DNA from: Microbacterium timonense | Lineage (GTDB): Bacteria > Actinomycetota > Actinomycetes > Actinomycetales > Microbacteriaceae | Direction: 5' to 3' | Length of the DNA: 64,000 bases | NCBI RefSeq assembly: GCF_900292075.1 | Contig: NZ_OLMV01000001.1 | Span: 310,001 to 374,000, forward strand | Shown here: in pieces, positions 7,585 through 15,297 of the stretch | How positions within the stretch are numbered: position 1 is the stretch's first letter | Layout of the letters: the number at the start of each line of letters is the position of its first letter | The notes under the pieces: generated by a model | The model's database searches: none | Seen by the model: only the letters and a program-made list of their open reading frames with translations | What the model was told of the DNA's origin: nothing | Position numbers and translations under genes: made by a program

Positions 7585-10079
7585 GCGACGGCGATCCGGC
7601 CGAGCGGTACGCGCGAGCCCGCGAGACGGCCCGTCTGGAGCGCACCCACCCGATCACGGCCGACTTCGCGGCGTCCCAGCGGTTCACGCTCGACCCGTTC
7701 CAGATCGAGGGATGCCGCGCGCTCGAGGAGGGGCGGAGCGTGCTGGTGGCCGCTCCGACCGGCGCCGGCAAGACGATCGTGGGCGAGTTCGCGGTGCACC
7801 TGGCGATGCGGGAGCCCGGCGACAAGGCCTTCTACACCACCCCGATGAAGGCCCTGTCGAACCAGAAGTTCCGGGAGCTTCAGGAGGTGTACGGCCCCGA
7901 GGAGGTGGGGCTGCTCACGGGCGACACGAACATCAACGGCAACGCCCGCGTCGTCGTCATGACGACCGAGGTCCTGCGGAACATGCTGTACGCCGACTCG
8001 CCGGCGCTGCGGGGACTCCGCTACGTCGTGATGGACGAGGTCCATTACCTGGCGGATCGGTTCCGTGGCGCGGTGTGGGAGGAGGTCATCATCCACCTCG
8101 CGCCGAGCGTGCGGCTGGTGTCGCTGTCGGCGACCGTGTCCAATGCCGAGGAGTTCGGAGACTGGCTCGACACGGTGCGTGGCGACACCGAGGTGATCGT
8201 CTCGGAGACCCGCCCGGTGCCGCTGGAGCAGCACGTCCTCGTGCGGGGTGATCTGCTGCCGTTGTTCGACGACCGCGCCGGGGTGGCGACGGCGCAGGTG
8301 AACCAGGAGCTCATGCGGATCCGCTCGTTCAAGGGCTCGCACTTCGAGAACAACCGCTCGGCGCAGGCGTCGCTCAGTGCGCGTCACGCGGGGTTCGAGG
8401 CATCCCGTCGCCGCCCGAACCGTGGCGGGCGACGCCCGGTGCGATCGGCGAACGTGCAGCGGATCGAGCGCATGGATCGTCCGGACGTGGTCGAGCTACT
8501 GTCGCGCGCCAACCTGCTGCCGGCGATCTTCTTCATCTTCAGCCGGGCCGGCTGCGACGCCGCCGTGCAGCAGGTGCGGCGGTCGGGTGTGCGACTGACG
8601 TCGCAGGAGGAGCGCCGCGAGATCCGCGCGATCGTCGAGGAACGCACTCGCAACCTCCTGGAGGAGGATCTGGCCGTCCTGCGGTACTGGGAATGGCGGG
8701 ACAACCTCGAGCGGGGCGTCGCCGCGCACCACGCCGGCCTGCTGCCCGCCTTCAAGGAGGTCGTCGAGGAGCTCTTCCAGCGCAAGCTCGTGAAGGTCGT
8801 CTTCGCGACGGAGACGCTCGCGCTCGGCATCAACATGCCCGCCCGCACCGTCGTGCTGGAGAAGCTCGAGAAGTTCAACGGCGAGGCCAGGGTGGCGATC
8901 ACCTCGGGGGAGTACACCCAGCTCACCGGGCGCGCCGGACGCCGGGGCATCGACGTCGAGGGCCACGCGGTGATCCAGTGGACGGAGGGGCTGGATCCGC
9001 AAGCGGTCGCTGCGCTGGCGTCGCGCCGCACGTATCCCCTCAACTCGAGCTTCCGGCCGACCTACAACATGGCCGTCAACCTCATCGACCAGTTCGGCCG
9101 GGGGAGGGCGCGCGAGATCCTGGAATCGTCGTTCGCCCAGTTCCAGGCCGATCGCGCGGTCGTGGGACTCGCGCGCCAGGTGCGCGACCAGGAGGAGTCG
9201 CTCGCCGGGTACGAGAAGGCGATGACGTGTGACCGCGGCGACTTCGCCGAGTACTCCGGCATCCGTCGTGAGCTCAGCGATCTCGAGAAGCTCAACCGCA
9301 AGGACGCGAACGCCTCCCGTCGCACCCGCGACGAACGACAGCGCCAGATCGCCGCCTTGCGCAAGCGCATGCAGCGTCATCCCTGCCACCAGTGCCCCGA
9401 CCGCGAGCATCACGCGCGGTGGGCGGAGCGGTACTGGAAGCTCAAGCGCGAGATCGACAAGATGCGCCGTCAGATCGAGATGCGCACCGGCACGGTCGCC
9501 CGCGTCTTCGACCGGGTCGTCGATGTGCTCGGAGCTCTCGAGTACGTCACCGTGGCCGGTGACGGCACCACCGCTCTCACGGCGGCAGGGCGCACCATGC
9601 GTCGCATCTACGGCGATCGCGACCTCCTCGTCGCGGAATCGCTGCGCCGCGGCATCTGGCGAGACCTCGACGCCCCCTCGCTTGCGGCATTGGCCTGCTC
9701 GCTGGTGTACGAACCGCGACGCGACGATGCCGGCCCCGGTGAGAACAGGCTGCCGCGAGGCGCCTTCCGTCCCGCGTTCGACGCGACCCTCACCCTCTGG
9801 CAGGAACTGGACGACCTCGAGCGCGACCACCGGCTTCCCGGCACCGAGCCGGTTTCGGCCGGCCTCGCGCAGGCGATGCACACGTGGGCGCGCGGCGGCA
9901 TGCTCGACCACGTCCTGCTGGAGGCCGACATGGCCGCGGGGGACTTCGTGCGCTGGGCGAAGCAGACCATCGACCTGCTCGACCAGCTCTCGCTGGTGGC
10001 CGATCAGCCCCTCGCCGGGGTCGCCCGCAAGGCGCTGGACGCAGTGCGTCGCGGCATCGTCGCGTACTCGGGCGTCTAG
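7581..10079 (+). CDS. helY: DEAD/DEAH-box RNA helicase HelY (Ski2/Mtr4-like)
   Basis: 832-residue superfamily 2 helicase with Walker A AAPTGAGKT (about residue 58), DEVHY (DEVH box, about 153), SLSATV, and QLTGRAGRRGID (motif VI, about 450). The later part has Ski2/Mtr4-type winged-helix and helical-bundle regions and a CHQCPDREHH motif near 600 that could bind metal. Family role is RNA unwinding, probably in RNA decay; the substrate in actinobacteria is not settled. GTG start overlaps the tatC stop, the same gene order as in Mycobacterium (pafBC-tatAC-helY). Confidence 0.92.
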   Translation: MSDGDPAERYARARETARLERTHPITADFAASQRFTLDPFQIEGCRALEEGRSVLVAAPTGAGKTIVGEFAVHLAMREPGDKAFYTTPMKALSNQKFRELQEVYGPEEVGLLTGDTNINGNARVVVMTTEVLRNMLYADSPALRGLRYVVMDEVHYLADRFRGAVWEEVIIHLAPSVRLVSLSATVSNAEEFGDWLDTVRGDTEVIVSETRPVPLEQHVLVRGDLLPLFDDRAGVATAQVNQELMRIRSFKGSHFENNRSAQASLSARHAGFEASRRRPNRGGRRPVRSANVQRIERMDRPDVVELLSRANLLPAIFFIFSRAGCDAAVQQVRRSGVRLTSQEERREIRAIVEERTRNLLEEDLAVLRYWEWRDNLERGVAAHHAGLLPAFKEVVEELFQRKLVKVVFATETLALGINMPARTVVLEKLEKFNGEARVAITSGEYTQLTGRAGRRGIDVEGHAVIQWTEGLDPQAVAALASRRTYPLNSSFRPTYNMAVNLIDQFGRGRAREILESSFAQFQADRAVVGLARQVRDQEESLAGYEKAMTCDRGDFAEYSGIRRELSDLEKLNRKDANASRRTRDERQRQIAALRKRMQRHPCHQCPDREHHARWAERYWKLKREIDKMRRQIEMRTGTVARVFDRVVDVLGALEYVTVAGDGTTALTAAGRTMRRIYGDRDLLVAESLRRGIWRDLDAPSLAALACSLVYEPRRDDAGPGENRLPRGAFRPAFDATLTLWQELDDLERDHRLPGTEPVSAGLAQAMHTWARGGMLDHVLLEADMAAGDFVRWAKQTIDLLDQLSLVADQPLAGVARKALDAVRRGIVAYSGV

Positions 10080-10105
10080 CGGAGTCGGGCTCGCGTGGGC
10101 TCGCT

Positions 10106-10111
10106 TAGGGT
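10106..10111 (+). promoter_or_regulatory. -10 element TAGGGT of a predicted leaderless promoter for lnt
   Basis: TAGGGT ends 7 bases before the GTG at 10119. This favours 10119 over the in-frame GTG at 10095, which lies upstream of the element. Confidence 0.55.
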
Positions 10112-10118
10112 GGATCTC

Positions 10119-11681
10119 GTGCCGCCCGCTCCGCCTCAGCCTCGACTGACGCGGCCGCTGCTGCCGCTGTGGGCGGCGGTGCTGTGCGCGGCGGCGGGCG
10201 GTCTGCTGCTGTCCACGGCCTTTCCCGCACTGGCGTGGTGGCCGATGGTCTTCGTCGCTGTTCCGCTGGCACTCATGAGCTTGATCGGCCGGCGGATCTG
10301 GAGTGCGGGGCTGGTGGGCCTCGTGTTCGGGCTGGCCTTCTTCCTGGTCAACGTCTCTTTCACCGCACGCTATCTGGGCCCGGTGCCCTGGCTGGCGCTG
10401 TCGATCTTCGAGGCGGTGCTCACCGCCGTCGCCGCCATCCCCATCACACTGGCCTACCGGTGGCTGCCCAGAGTGCGAGATGGCGCGTGGGCGCGTCTGG
10501 TCGCCCTGCCCGCACTCGTGGCCGCGCTGTGGGTGCTGCGGGAGCAGCTGCTCGGAACGTGGCCGTACGGCGGATTCCCCTGGGGACGGGTCGGCATCAC
10601 GCAGGCGGCGAGCCCTCTGGCGGAGGTAGCCTCGTGGGTCGGCGTCGCCGGGCTCTCGTTTCTCATCGTGTTCGTCTGCGCGAGCGCGGTCGAATGGGTG
10701 CGCCTGCGCCGCTACGGCGATCTGCGCACGGCGATCCCCGGCGTGGGAGTCCTCCTCGTGCTCGTCGTGATCCCGCAGTTCCCGACGACGGATGCCGGGA
10801 GCTTGCGCGTCGGCGCGGTGCAGGGCAACGGTCCCGCGGGCTACTTCGATGCGCGCGGCCGCAACGACGTCCTGAACGCCCAGCTGCAGGCGACCGCTCC
10901 GCTGTTCGGGGAGGACGTCGACGTGCTGCTGTGGCCGGAGGGCGGCGTCGACTCGGACCCGACGACGGACCCCGGCACGGCCACGACGCTGGATGCGCTG
11001 ACGCAGCGGCTGGACGCGCCGCTGGTCGTCGCGGCGGTCACGCAGCGCGGGGACGAGTACTTCAACTCGTCGCTGCTGTGGGAACAAGACGCCGACAACC
11101 CCGTCGACGTGTACGACAAACGCCACCCGGTGCCCTTCGGCGAGTTCGTGCCCGACCGGTGGCTGTACCGCCAGTTCGCCCCCGACCTCATCGACCTGAT
11201 CCAGCGGGAGTACACGCCGGGCGGAGCGCGGCCGTTCTTCGATGTGGACGGCGTGGGGGTCGGGCTCGCCATCTGCTTCGACGTGATCTACGACGACGTG
11301 GTCTGGGACGGTGCGCAGGACGGCGCCGAGCTGTTCATGTTCCAGACGAACAACGCCGACTTCCGCGGGACCGACGAGAACCTCCAGCAGCTGGCGTTCG
11401 CGCGCATGCGCGCCGTCGAGACGGGTCGTTCCGTGGTGAACATCTCGACGGTGGGAACCAGCCAGATCATCGCACCGGACGGCTCCGAGATCGCCGTGAT
11501 CGCCGCTGACACGGCCGGTCACATGCTCGAGGACGTCCCGCTGCGCACGGGGCTCACACCCGCCGTGATCTTCGGGGGAGCGATTCAGCTCCTGCTCGTC
11601 GGGGGTGCCGCTGCGGCGCTCATCGCGCTCGGCGTCATCGGCCGAATCCGGCCCAGGAACGCGAAAACGCCGACCCCGTAG
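10119..11681 (+). CDS. lnt: Apolipoprotein N-acyltransferase Lnt
   Basis: 520-residue membrane enzyme adding the third acyl chain to lipoproteins after Lgt and signal peptidase II. Residues 1-220 contain about six transmembrane helices; residues about 225-490 are the periplasmic nitrilase domain with the catalytic Glu274 (LLWPEGG), Lys334 (DKRHPVPFGEFVP) and Cys386 (AICFDVIYD); a final helix lies near the C-terminus. No Ppm1-like mannosyltransferase gene is attached, unlike the mycobacterial fusion/neighbour. Start chosen by the leaderless -10 element. The stop codon lies in the loop of the terminator shared with rbpA. Confidence 0.92.
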   Translation: MPPAPPQPRLTRPLLPLWAAVLCAAAGGLLLSTAFPALAWWPMVFVAVPLALMSLIGRRIWSAGLVGLVFGLAFFLVNVSFTARYLGPVPWLALSIFEAVLTAVAAIPITLAYRWLPRVRDGAWARLVALPALVAALWVLREQLLGTWPYGGFPWGRVGITQAASPLAEVASWVGVAGLSFLIVFVCASAVEWVRLRRYGDLRTAIPGVGVLLVLVVIPQFPTTDAGSLRVGAVQGNGPAGYFDARGRNDVLNAQLQATAPLFGEDVDVLLWPEGGVDSDPTTDPGTATTLDALTQRLDAPLVVAAVTQRGDEYFNSSLLWEQDADNPVDVYDKRHPVPFGEFVPDRWLYRQFAPDLIDLIQREYTPGGARPFFDVDGVGVGLAICFDVIYDDVVWDGAQDGAELFMFQTNNADFRGTDENLQQLAFARMRAVETGRSVVNISTVGTSQIIAPDGSEIAVIAADTAGHMLEDVPLRTGLTPAVIFGGAIQLLLVGGAAAALIALGVIGRIRPRNAKTPTP

Positions 11682-11690
11682 GGTCGGCGT
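11667..11690. terminator. Bidirectional terminator between lnt and rbpA
   Basis: Stem ACGCCGACCC (11667-11676), loop CGTA, stem GGGTCGGCGT (11681-11690), perfect 10 base pairs. On the minus strand it is followed by TTTT (AAAA at 11664-11667), so it is a good intrinsic terminator for rbpA. Confidence 0.8.
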
Positions 11691-11706
11691 CGCGCGTGGC
11701 TCGGCG

Positions 11707-12090
11707 TCAGGCGCTGAGCTTGTCGGTCTTGGACTCCTCGGTCGCACCGCGACGCGCACGGAGGTACGCGAGGCGCTCCTCGAGCAGCTCTTCGAGCTCG
11801 GGAATGGTGCGGCGCTCCAGAAGCATGTCCCAGTGGCTGCGGGGCGTCTTGTCGCCGGAGTGGTCGACCGTCGCGGTGCCTTCGCCGACGCGCAGCAGAG
11901 CCTCTGCGCCGCAGGTGCGGCACTCCCATGCCGGGGGGACCTCGGCGTCTGCCGCGAAGGTCAGGGTGGTGTCACGTCCGCACGACGTACACGTGTAGGT
12001 GTGCTGTGCGCGCTCATGGAACACGACGCCCTCTTCGCTCTGTAGGCTCTGGGCGCCGAGTCGGATGCCGCGCAGGCTGCGGTCTGCCAT
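11707..12090 (-). CDS. rbpA: RNA polymerase-binding protein RbpA
   Basis: 127-residue actinobacterial transcription factor that binds group 1 sigma factor and RNA polymerase and stabilises the open promoter complex. The start MADRSLRGIRLGAQSLQSE is the family N-terminal tail; the core carries CTSCG and CRTCG Cys pairs, and the sigma-interaction domain is the C-terminal KTPRSHWDMLLERRTIPELEELL. ATG at 12090 is preceded by AGAGGA. A TATAC element near 12117-12123 on the minus strand is a plausible -10. It is a marker for actinobacteria. Confidence 0.96.
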   Translation of the reverse strand: MADRSLRGIRLGAQSLQSEEGVVFHERAQHTYTCTSCGRDTTLTFAADAEVPPAWECRTCGAEALLRVGEGTATVDHSGDKTPRSHWDMLLERRTIPELEELLEERLAYLRARRGATEESKTDKLSA

Positions 12091-12216
12091 TGTGTGGTCC
12101 TCTCGTCGCTGTACAGGTATAACGAAGCGACCTGAGCGGATCATCCGAAGGGGGCCTGTTCATCGGCCTTTCACAGTGGATGCACAGGGGCGAAAGCCTA
12201 AGGTGGCGCCGGCCTG

Positions 12217-12993
12217 CTACGAGAGGGTTGCGAGGGCCACGTCAGCCCGATCGGTGACGATGCCGTCGACGCCCGACTCGACCAGGCGGACCATGTCGCC
12301 CGGGTCGTTGACAGTCCATACATGCACCTCCACGCCGTGGCGATGGGCCGCAGACAGGAAGCGGGGCGTGACGATCCGCAGCGCCCCCTGGCGCTCGGGC
12401 ACCTGCAGTGCATCCACGTCGGCCAGGGCGCGCGTGAGGAGCCGGTCGGAGCGCGCCGTCAGTGCGGTGAGCACCCGCGCGATCGTGCGACGACCACCGG
12501 AGGTGGCGGGACGGGTGCCGCGACCGGTCGACGCGGCCGCCCGCAGTGCCGCCAGCCGCCGCGCGTCGGAGAAGCTCGTCAGCAGCACCCGGTCGGCGTG
12601 CCGTGCGACGATCGTGCCCACGTCGACGGCGGCATCGGCGGCCTTCACATCGAGGTTGAATCGGAGAGTCGGGAAGGCGTCGAGCGCCTGCGCGAGCGTG
12701 ACGAGCCCGCCGCGCTCGGCCATGAGCTGCTCCAGTTCGCGCGAGCCGACCTGTGCGACCTTGCGCGGGTCGCCGGTGACCCGTGACAGATCCTCATCGT
12801 GGAAGAGGACGATGACCCCGTCGGCGGTGCGATGGCAGTCCGACTCCACGTATGCGGCTCCGGCCGCGTGGGCCGCGACGATCGCGGCGAACGAGTTCTC
12901 GACGATGCCGGCACGCGCGTCTTCCGCTGTCACGAGCCCTCGATGCGCCAGGACCCGCGGCGGGGCGGCACCGGCGAACCAGGGGTGTGTCAC
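12217..12993 (-). CDS. Glycerophosphodiester phosphodiesterase (GDPD family)
   Basis: 258-residue enzyme that splits glycerophosphodiesters into glycerol-3-phosphate and an alcohol. Catalytic features are visible near the N-terminus: LAHRG (first His), the Glu/Asp pair in YVESDCHRTADG, and the second His of VLFHDEDL. No signal peptide, so cytoplasmic. The GTG at 12993 overlaps the stop of the SPFH gene by 4 bases, so it is the last gene of an NfeD-SPFH-GDPD operon. The frame continues upstream but only as a shadow of the SPFH gene. Confidence 0.9.
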   Translation of the reverse strand: MTHPWFAGAAPPRVLAHRGLVTAEDARAGIVENSFAAIVAAHAAGAAYVESDCHRTADGVIVLFHDEDLSRVTGDPRKVAQVGSRELEQLMAERGGLVTLAQALDAFPTLRFNLDVKAADAAVDVGTIVARHADRVLLTSFSDARRLAALRAAASTGRGTRPATSGGRRTIARVLTALTARSDRLLTRALADVDALQVPERQGALRIVTPRFLSAAHRHGVEVHVWTVNDPGDMVRLVESGVDGIVTDRADVALATLS

Positions 12994-13982
12994 GGGGTCG
13001 GGGGAGTGATGGCCGTCGGCGGCCCGCCGGCGTTCGTGCCGGTGCCCGAGGTCGCCTGGGCGCGGCCTCTGGCCGCGGCATCCGCCATGACGCCGCCGAA
13101 GGAGCCACTGAGACCCTTGAGCGCCTCGGTGAACTCGCTCGGGATGATCCACAGCTTGCTCGATGCGCTGTCGGCGATCTTGGGCAGCGTCTGCAGGTAC
13201 TGATAGGCCAGCAGCTTGTCGTCGGGGTTGCCGGAGTGGATGGCATCGAAGACCGTCTGGATGGCCTCGGCCTCACCCTGGGCGCGCAGGACCGCGGCCT
13301 GCTTGTCGCCTTCGGCGCGGAGGATCTCGGCCTGCCGGCGCCCCTCGGCCTCGAGGATCTGCGACTGCTTCGAGCCCTCGGCGGTGAGGATGGCGGCACG
13401 TCGGTCACGTTCGGCGCGCATCTGCTTCTCCATCGAGTCCTGGATGGAGATCGGCGGGTCGATGGCCTTGAGCTCGACGCGCGACACCCGGATGCCCCAC
13501 TTGCCGGTGGCCTCGTCGAGGACGACGCGCAGCTGACCGTTGATCTCGTCGCGGCTGGTCAGCGCCTCTTCCAGGTTCAGTCCACCGACGACGTTGCGCA
13601 GCGTGGTGGTGGTCAGCTGTTCGACGGCGCCGAGGTAGTTCGCGATCTCATACGTGGCCGCGCGCGCATCGGTGACCTGGAAGTACACGACCGTGTCGAT
13701 GGAGACGACCAGGTTGTCCTCGGTGATCACCGGCTGCGGCGGGAACGACACCACCTGCTCACGCATGTCGATGAGGGGGCGGAGCCTGTCGATGAAGGGC
13801 ACGAGCAGATTCAGGCCCGGCGTGAGCGTCTTGTGGTAGCGACCCAGACGCTCGACGACGCCGGCGGTGGCCTGCGGCACGATGCGGATGGAGCGGAAGA
13901 TCACGACCAGCACGAAGATGAAGACCGCGATCGCGAGGATCCAGCCGATGGCCGCGGGGATGGCGGATGCGAAGTCGTTCAT
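12990..13982 (-). CDS. SPFH/Band 7 membrane protein (stomatin/QmcA-like)
   Basis: 330-residue scaffold protein of membrane microdomains. One N-terminal transmembrane helix (IGWILAIAVFIFVLVVIF, residues about 11-28) is followed by the Band 7 domain (VVERLGRYHKTLTPGLNLLVPFID) and a long Ala/Glu-rich coiled coil (QSQILEAEGRRQAEILRAEG, residues about 225-265). The partner NfeD protein is encoded just upstream with a 4-base overlap, the usual pairing of these families. The role is inferred from the family. Confidence 0.93.
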   Translation of the reverse strand: MNDFASAIPAAIGWILAIAVFIFVLVVIFRSIRIVPQATAGVVERLGRYHKTLTPGLNLLVPFIDRLRPLIDMREQVVSFPPQPVITEDNLVVSIDTVVYFQVTDARAATYEIANYLGAVEQLTTTTLRNVVGGLNLEEALTSRDEINGQLRVVLDEATGKWGIRVSRVELKAIDPPISIQDSMEKQMRAERDRRAAILTAEGSKQSQILEAEGRRQAEILRAEGDKQAAVLRAQGEAEAIQTVFDAIHSGNPDDKLLAYQYLQTLPKIADSASSKLWIIPSEFTEALKGLSGSFGGVMADAAARGRAQATSGTGTNAGGPPTAITPPTP

Positions 13983-14473
13983 GCGAGCGGTCCCTCCGGG
14001 GCGGAAGTGAGCGGGTCGGGGGAGTCCGAGCGGACGATCGCGGTCGCGCCGTCGATGCGGCTCACACGGACGCGCACGCCGGGCTCGAGATCGCCGGCCT
14101 CGGTGCGGGCGGTCCAGGTGTCGCCGTTGGCGAGCTTGACCTGCCCGGCGTGGGCGCTGACGGACGAGACGACCACGCCGCCGATGCCGATGAGGGCTTC
14201 GACGTTGGACGGAGTGGGGTCCTCGCCGCGCCGCAGCCGCCGCAGCAGCGGTGGTCGCAGCAGGAGGACGAGCACCGCGGCCACGGCCGCGGCGATGATG
14301 ACCTGCAGCCAGATGGGTGCGCCGAGCAGATCCGAGACGAGACCGGCGAGTCCGCCGATGCTGAGCATCAGGAAGGTGAAGTCGAGAGTGAGCATCTCGA
14401 TCACCAGGAAGACGAGGATCAGGACGAGCCAGCCGATCCACGCCCATTGTTCGATGGTCTGGATGAGCTCCAC
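13979..14473 (-). CDS. NfeD-like membrane protein
   Basis: 164-residue partner of SPFH proteins. Three or four hydrophobic helices (residues about 10-90, including WAWIGWLVLILVFLVIEML) precede a C-terminal OB-fold-like domain (VKLANGDTWTARTEAGDLEPGVRVRVSRIDGATAIV). It has the short NfeD1b-type layout without a protease domain. GTG start at 14473 with AGGAGG 7 bases upstream. First gene of the NfeD-SPFH-GDPD operon, divergent from the SDR gene. Confidence 0.9.
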   Translation of the reverse strand: MELIQTIEQWAWIGWLVLILVFLVIEMLTLDFTFLMLSIGGLAGLVSDLLGAPIWLQVIIAAAVAAVLVLLLRPPLLRRLRRGEDPTPSNVEALIGIGGVVVSSVSAHAGQVKLANGDTWTARTEAGDLEPGVRVRVSRIDGATAIVRSDSPDPLTSAPEGPLA

Positions 14474-14505
14474 GATGCGCCTCCTCTTGCTTCGAACCTA
14501 GCAGG

Positions 14506-14511
14506 TAGGGT
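14506..14511 (+). promoter_or_regulatory. -10 element TAGGGT of a predicted leaderless promoter
   Basis: TAGGGT, 6-base spacer, then GTG at 14518. It should drive the SDR-S9 peptidase pair. Confidence 0.6.
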
Positions 14512-14517
14512 CGCTGT

Positions 14518-15297
14518 GTGACTGAGACATCCACCCCGATTCCCGCCGGTTCGCTGAGAGGCAGGACCGCCCTCGTGACCGGCTCGTCGCGCGGCATCGG
14601 CGCCGACACCGCGCGCTTCCTCGCCCAGGCCGGCGCCAACGTCGTCATCAACTACCGGAACAAGGCACCGCGGGCCGAGAAGCTCGCCGGTGAGCTCCGC
14701 GAGCTGGGCGTCGAGGTGCTCGTCGTCGGCGCGGACCTGACGGATGCCGAGTCGGTGCAGGCGATGTTCGACGAGGTGGCGAACGCGTTCGGCGGGCTGG
14801 ACGTGCTGGTTCTCAACGCATCTGGCGGGATGGAGTCCGGTATGGCGGAGGACTACGCCCTGCAACTCAACCGTGATGCCCAGGTGCGGGTGCTCGAGAC
14901 GGCGCTGCCGCTGCTCCGCGAGGGATCGCGGGTCGTCTTCGTCACCAGCCACCAGGCGCACTTCATCCGCACCACGCCCACCATGCCGGAGTACGAGCCG
15001 GTGGCCCTCTCCAAGCGAGCGGGCGAGGACGCCCTGCGCGAGCGGATCCCCGCCCTGCGGGAACGCGGCGTGGACTTCGTGGTCGTCTCGGGCGACATGA
15101 TCGAGGGCACCATCACCGCGACCCTCCTTGAGCGCGCCAATCCCGGCGCGATCGCCGCGCGCCGCGAGGACGCGGGCAAGCTCTACAACGTCTCGGAGTT
15201 CGCGGCCGAGGTCGCGGCCGCCGCGGTGGACGACATCCCCGCCGACAACACCCGTCTCGTGGGTGACGTGTCCTCTTTCGGGGCGGAGGGATCATGA
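14518..15297 (+). CDS. SDR-family oxidoreductase with altered active site
   Basis: 259-residue Rossmann protein. The nucleotide-binding motif TGSSRGIGA (21-29), the Asp of GADLTDAESV and the Asn of LVLNASGG are typical of classical SDR enzymes, as is Ser144 of FVTSHQAHF. The usual Tyr-xxx-Lys is not present: Lys166 lies in EYEPVALSKRAGED, with Val at the position 4 before it and the nearest Tyr 7 before it (Tyr159). Either the geometry is changed or it is not a standard dehydrogenase. Its stop overlaps the start of the S9 peptidase gene. Confidence 0.88.
   Translation: MTETSTPIPAGSLRGRTALVTGSSRGIGADTARFLAQAGANVVINYRNKAPRAEKLAGELRELGVEVLVVGADLTDAESVQAMFDEVANAFGGLDVLVLNASGGMESGMAEDYALQLNRDAQVRVLETALPLLREGSRVVFVTSHQAHFIRTTPTMPEYEPVALSKRAGEDALRERIPALRERGVDFVVVSGDMIEGTITATLLERANPGAIAARREDAGKLYNVSEFAAEVAAAAVDDIPADNTRLVGDVSSFGAEGS

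Noticed and set aside
10095..10118. Earlier GTG start for lnt at 10095
   Set aside because: It lies upstream of a TAGGGT element placed 7 bases before the GTG at 10119, and the added residues are not hydrophobic or family-like.
12990..14651. A longer SPFH protein of 553 residues
   Set aside because: The extra N-terminal part overlaps the NfeD gene in another frame; the family N-terminus and membrane helix begin at the ATG at 13982.
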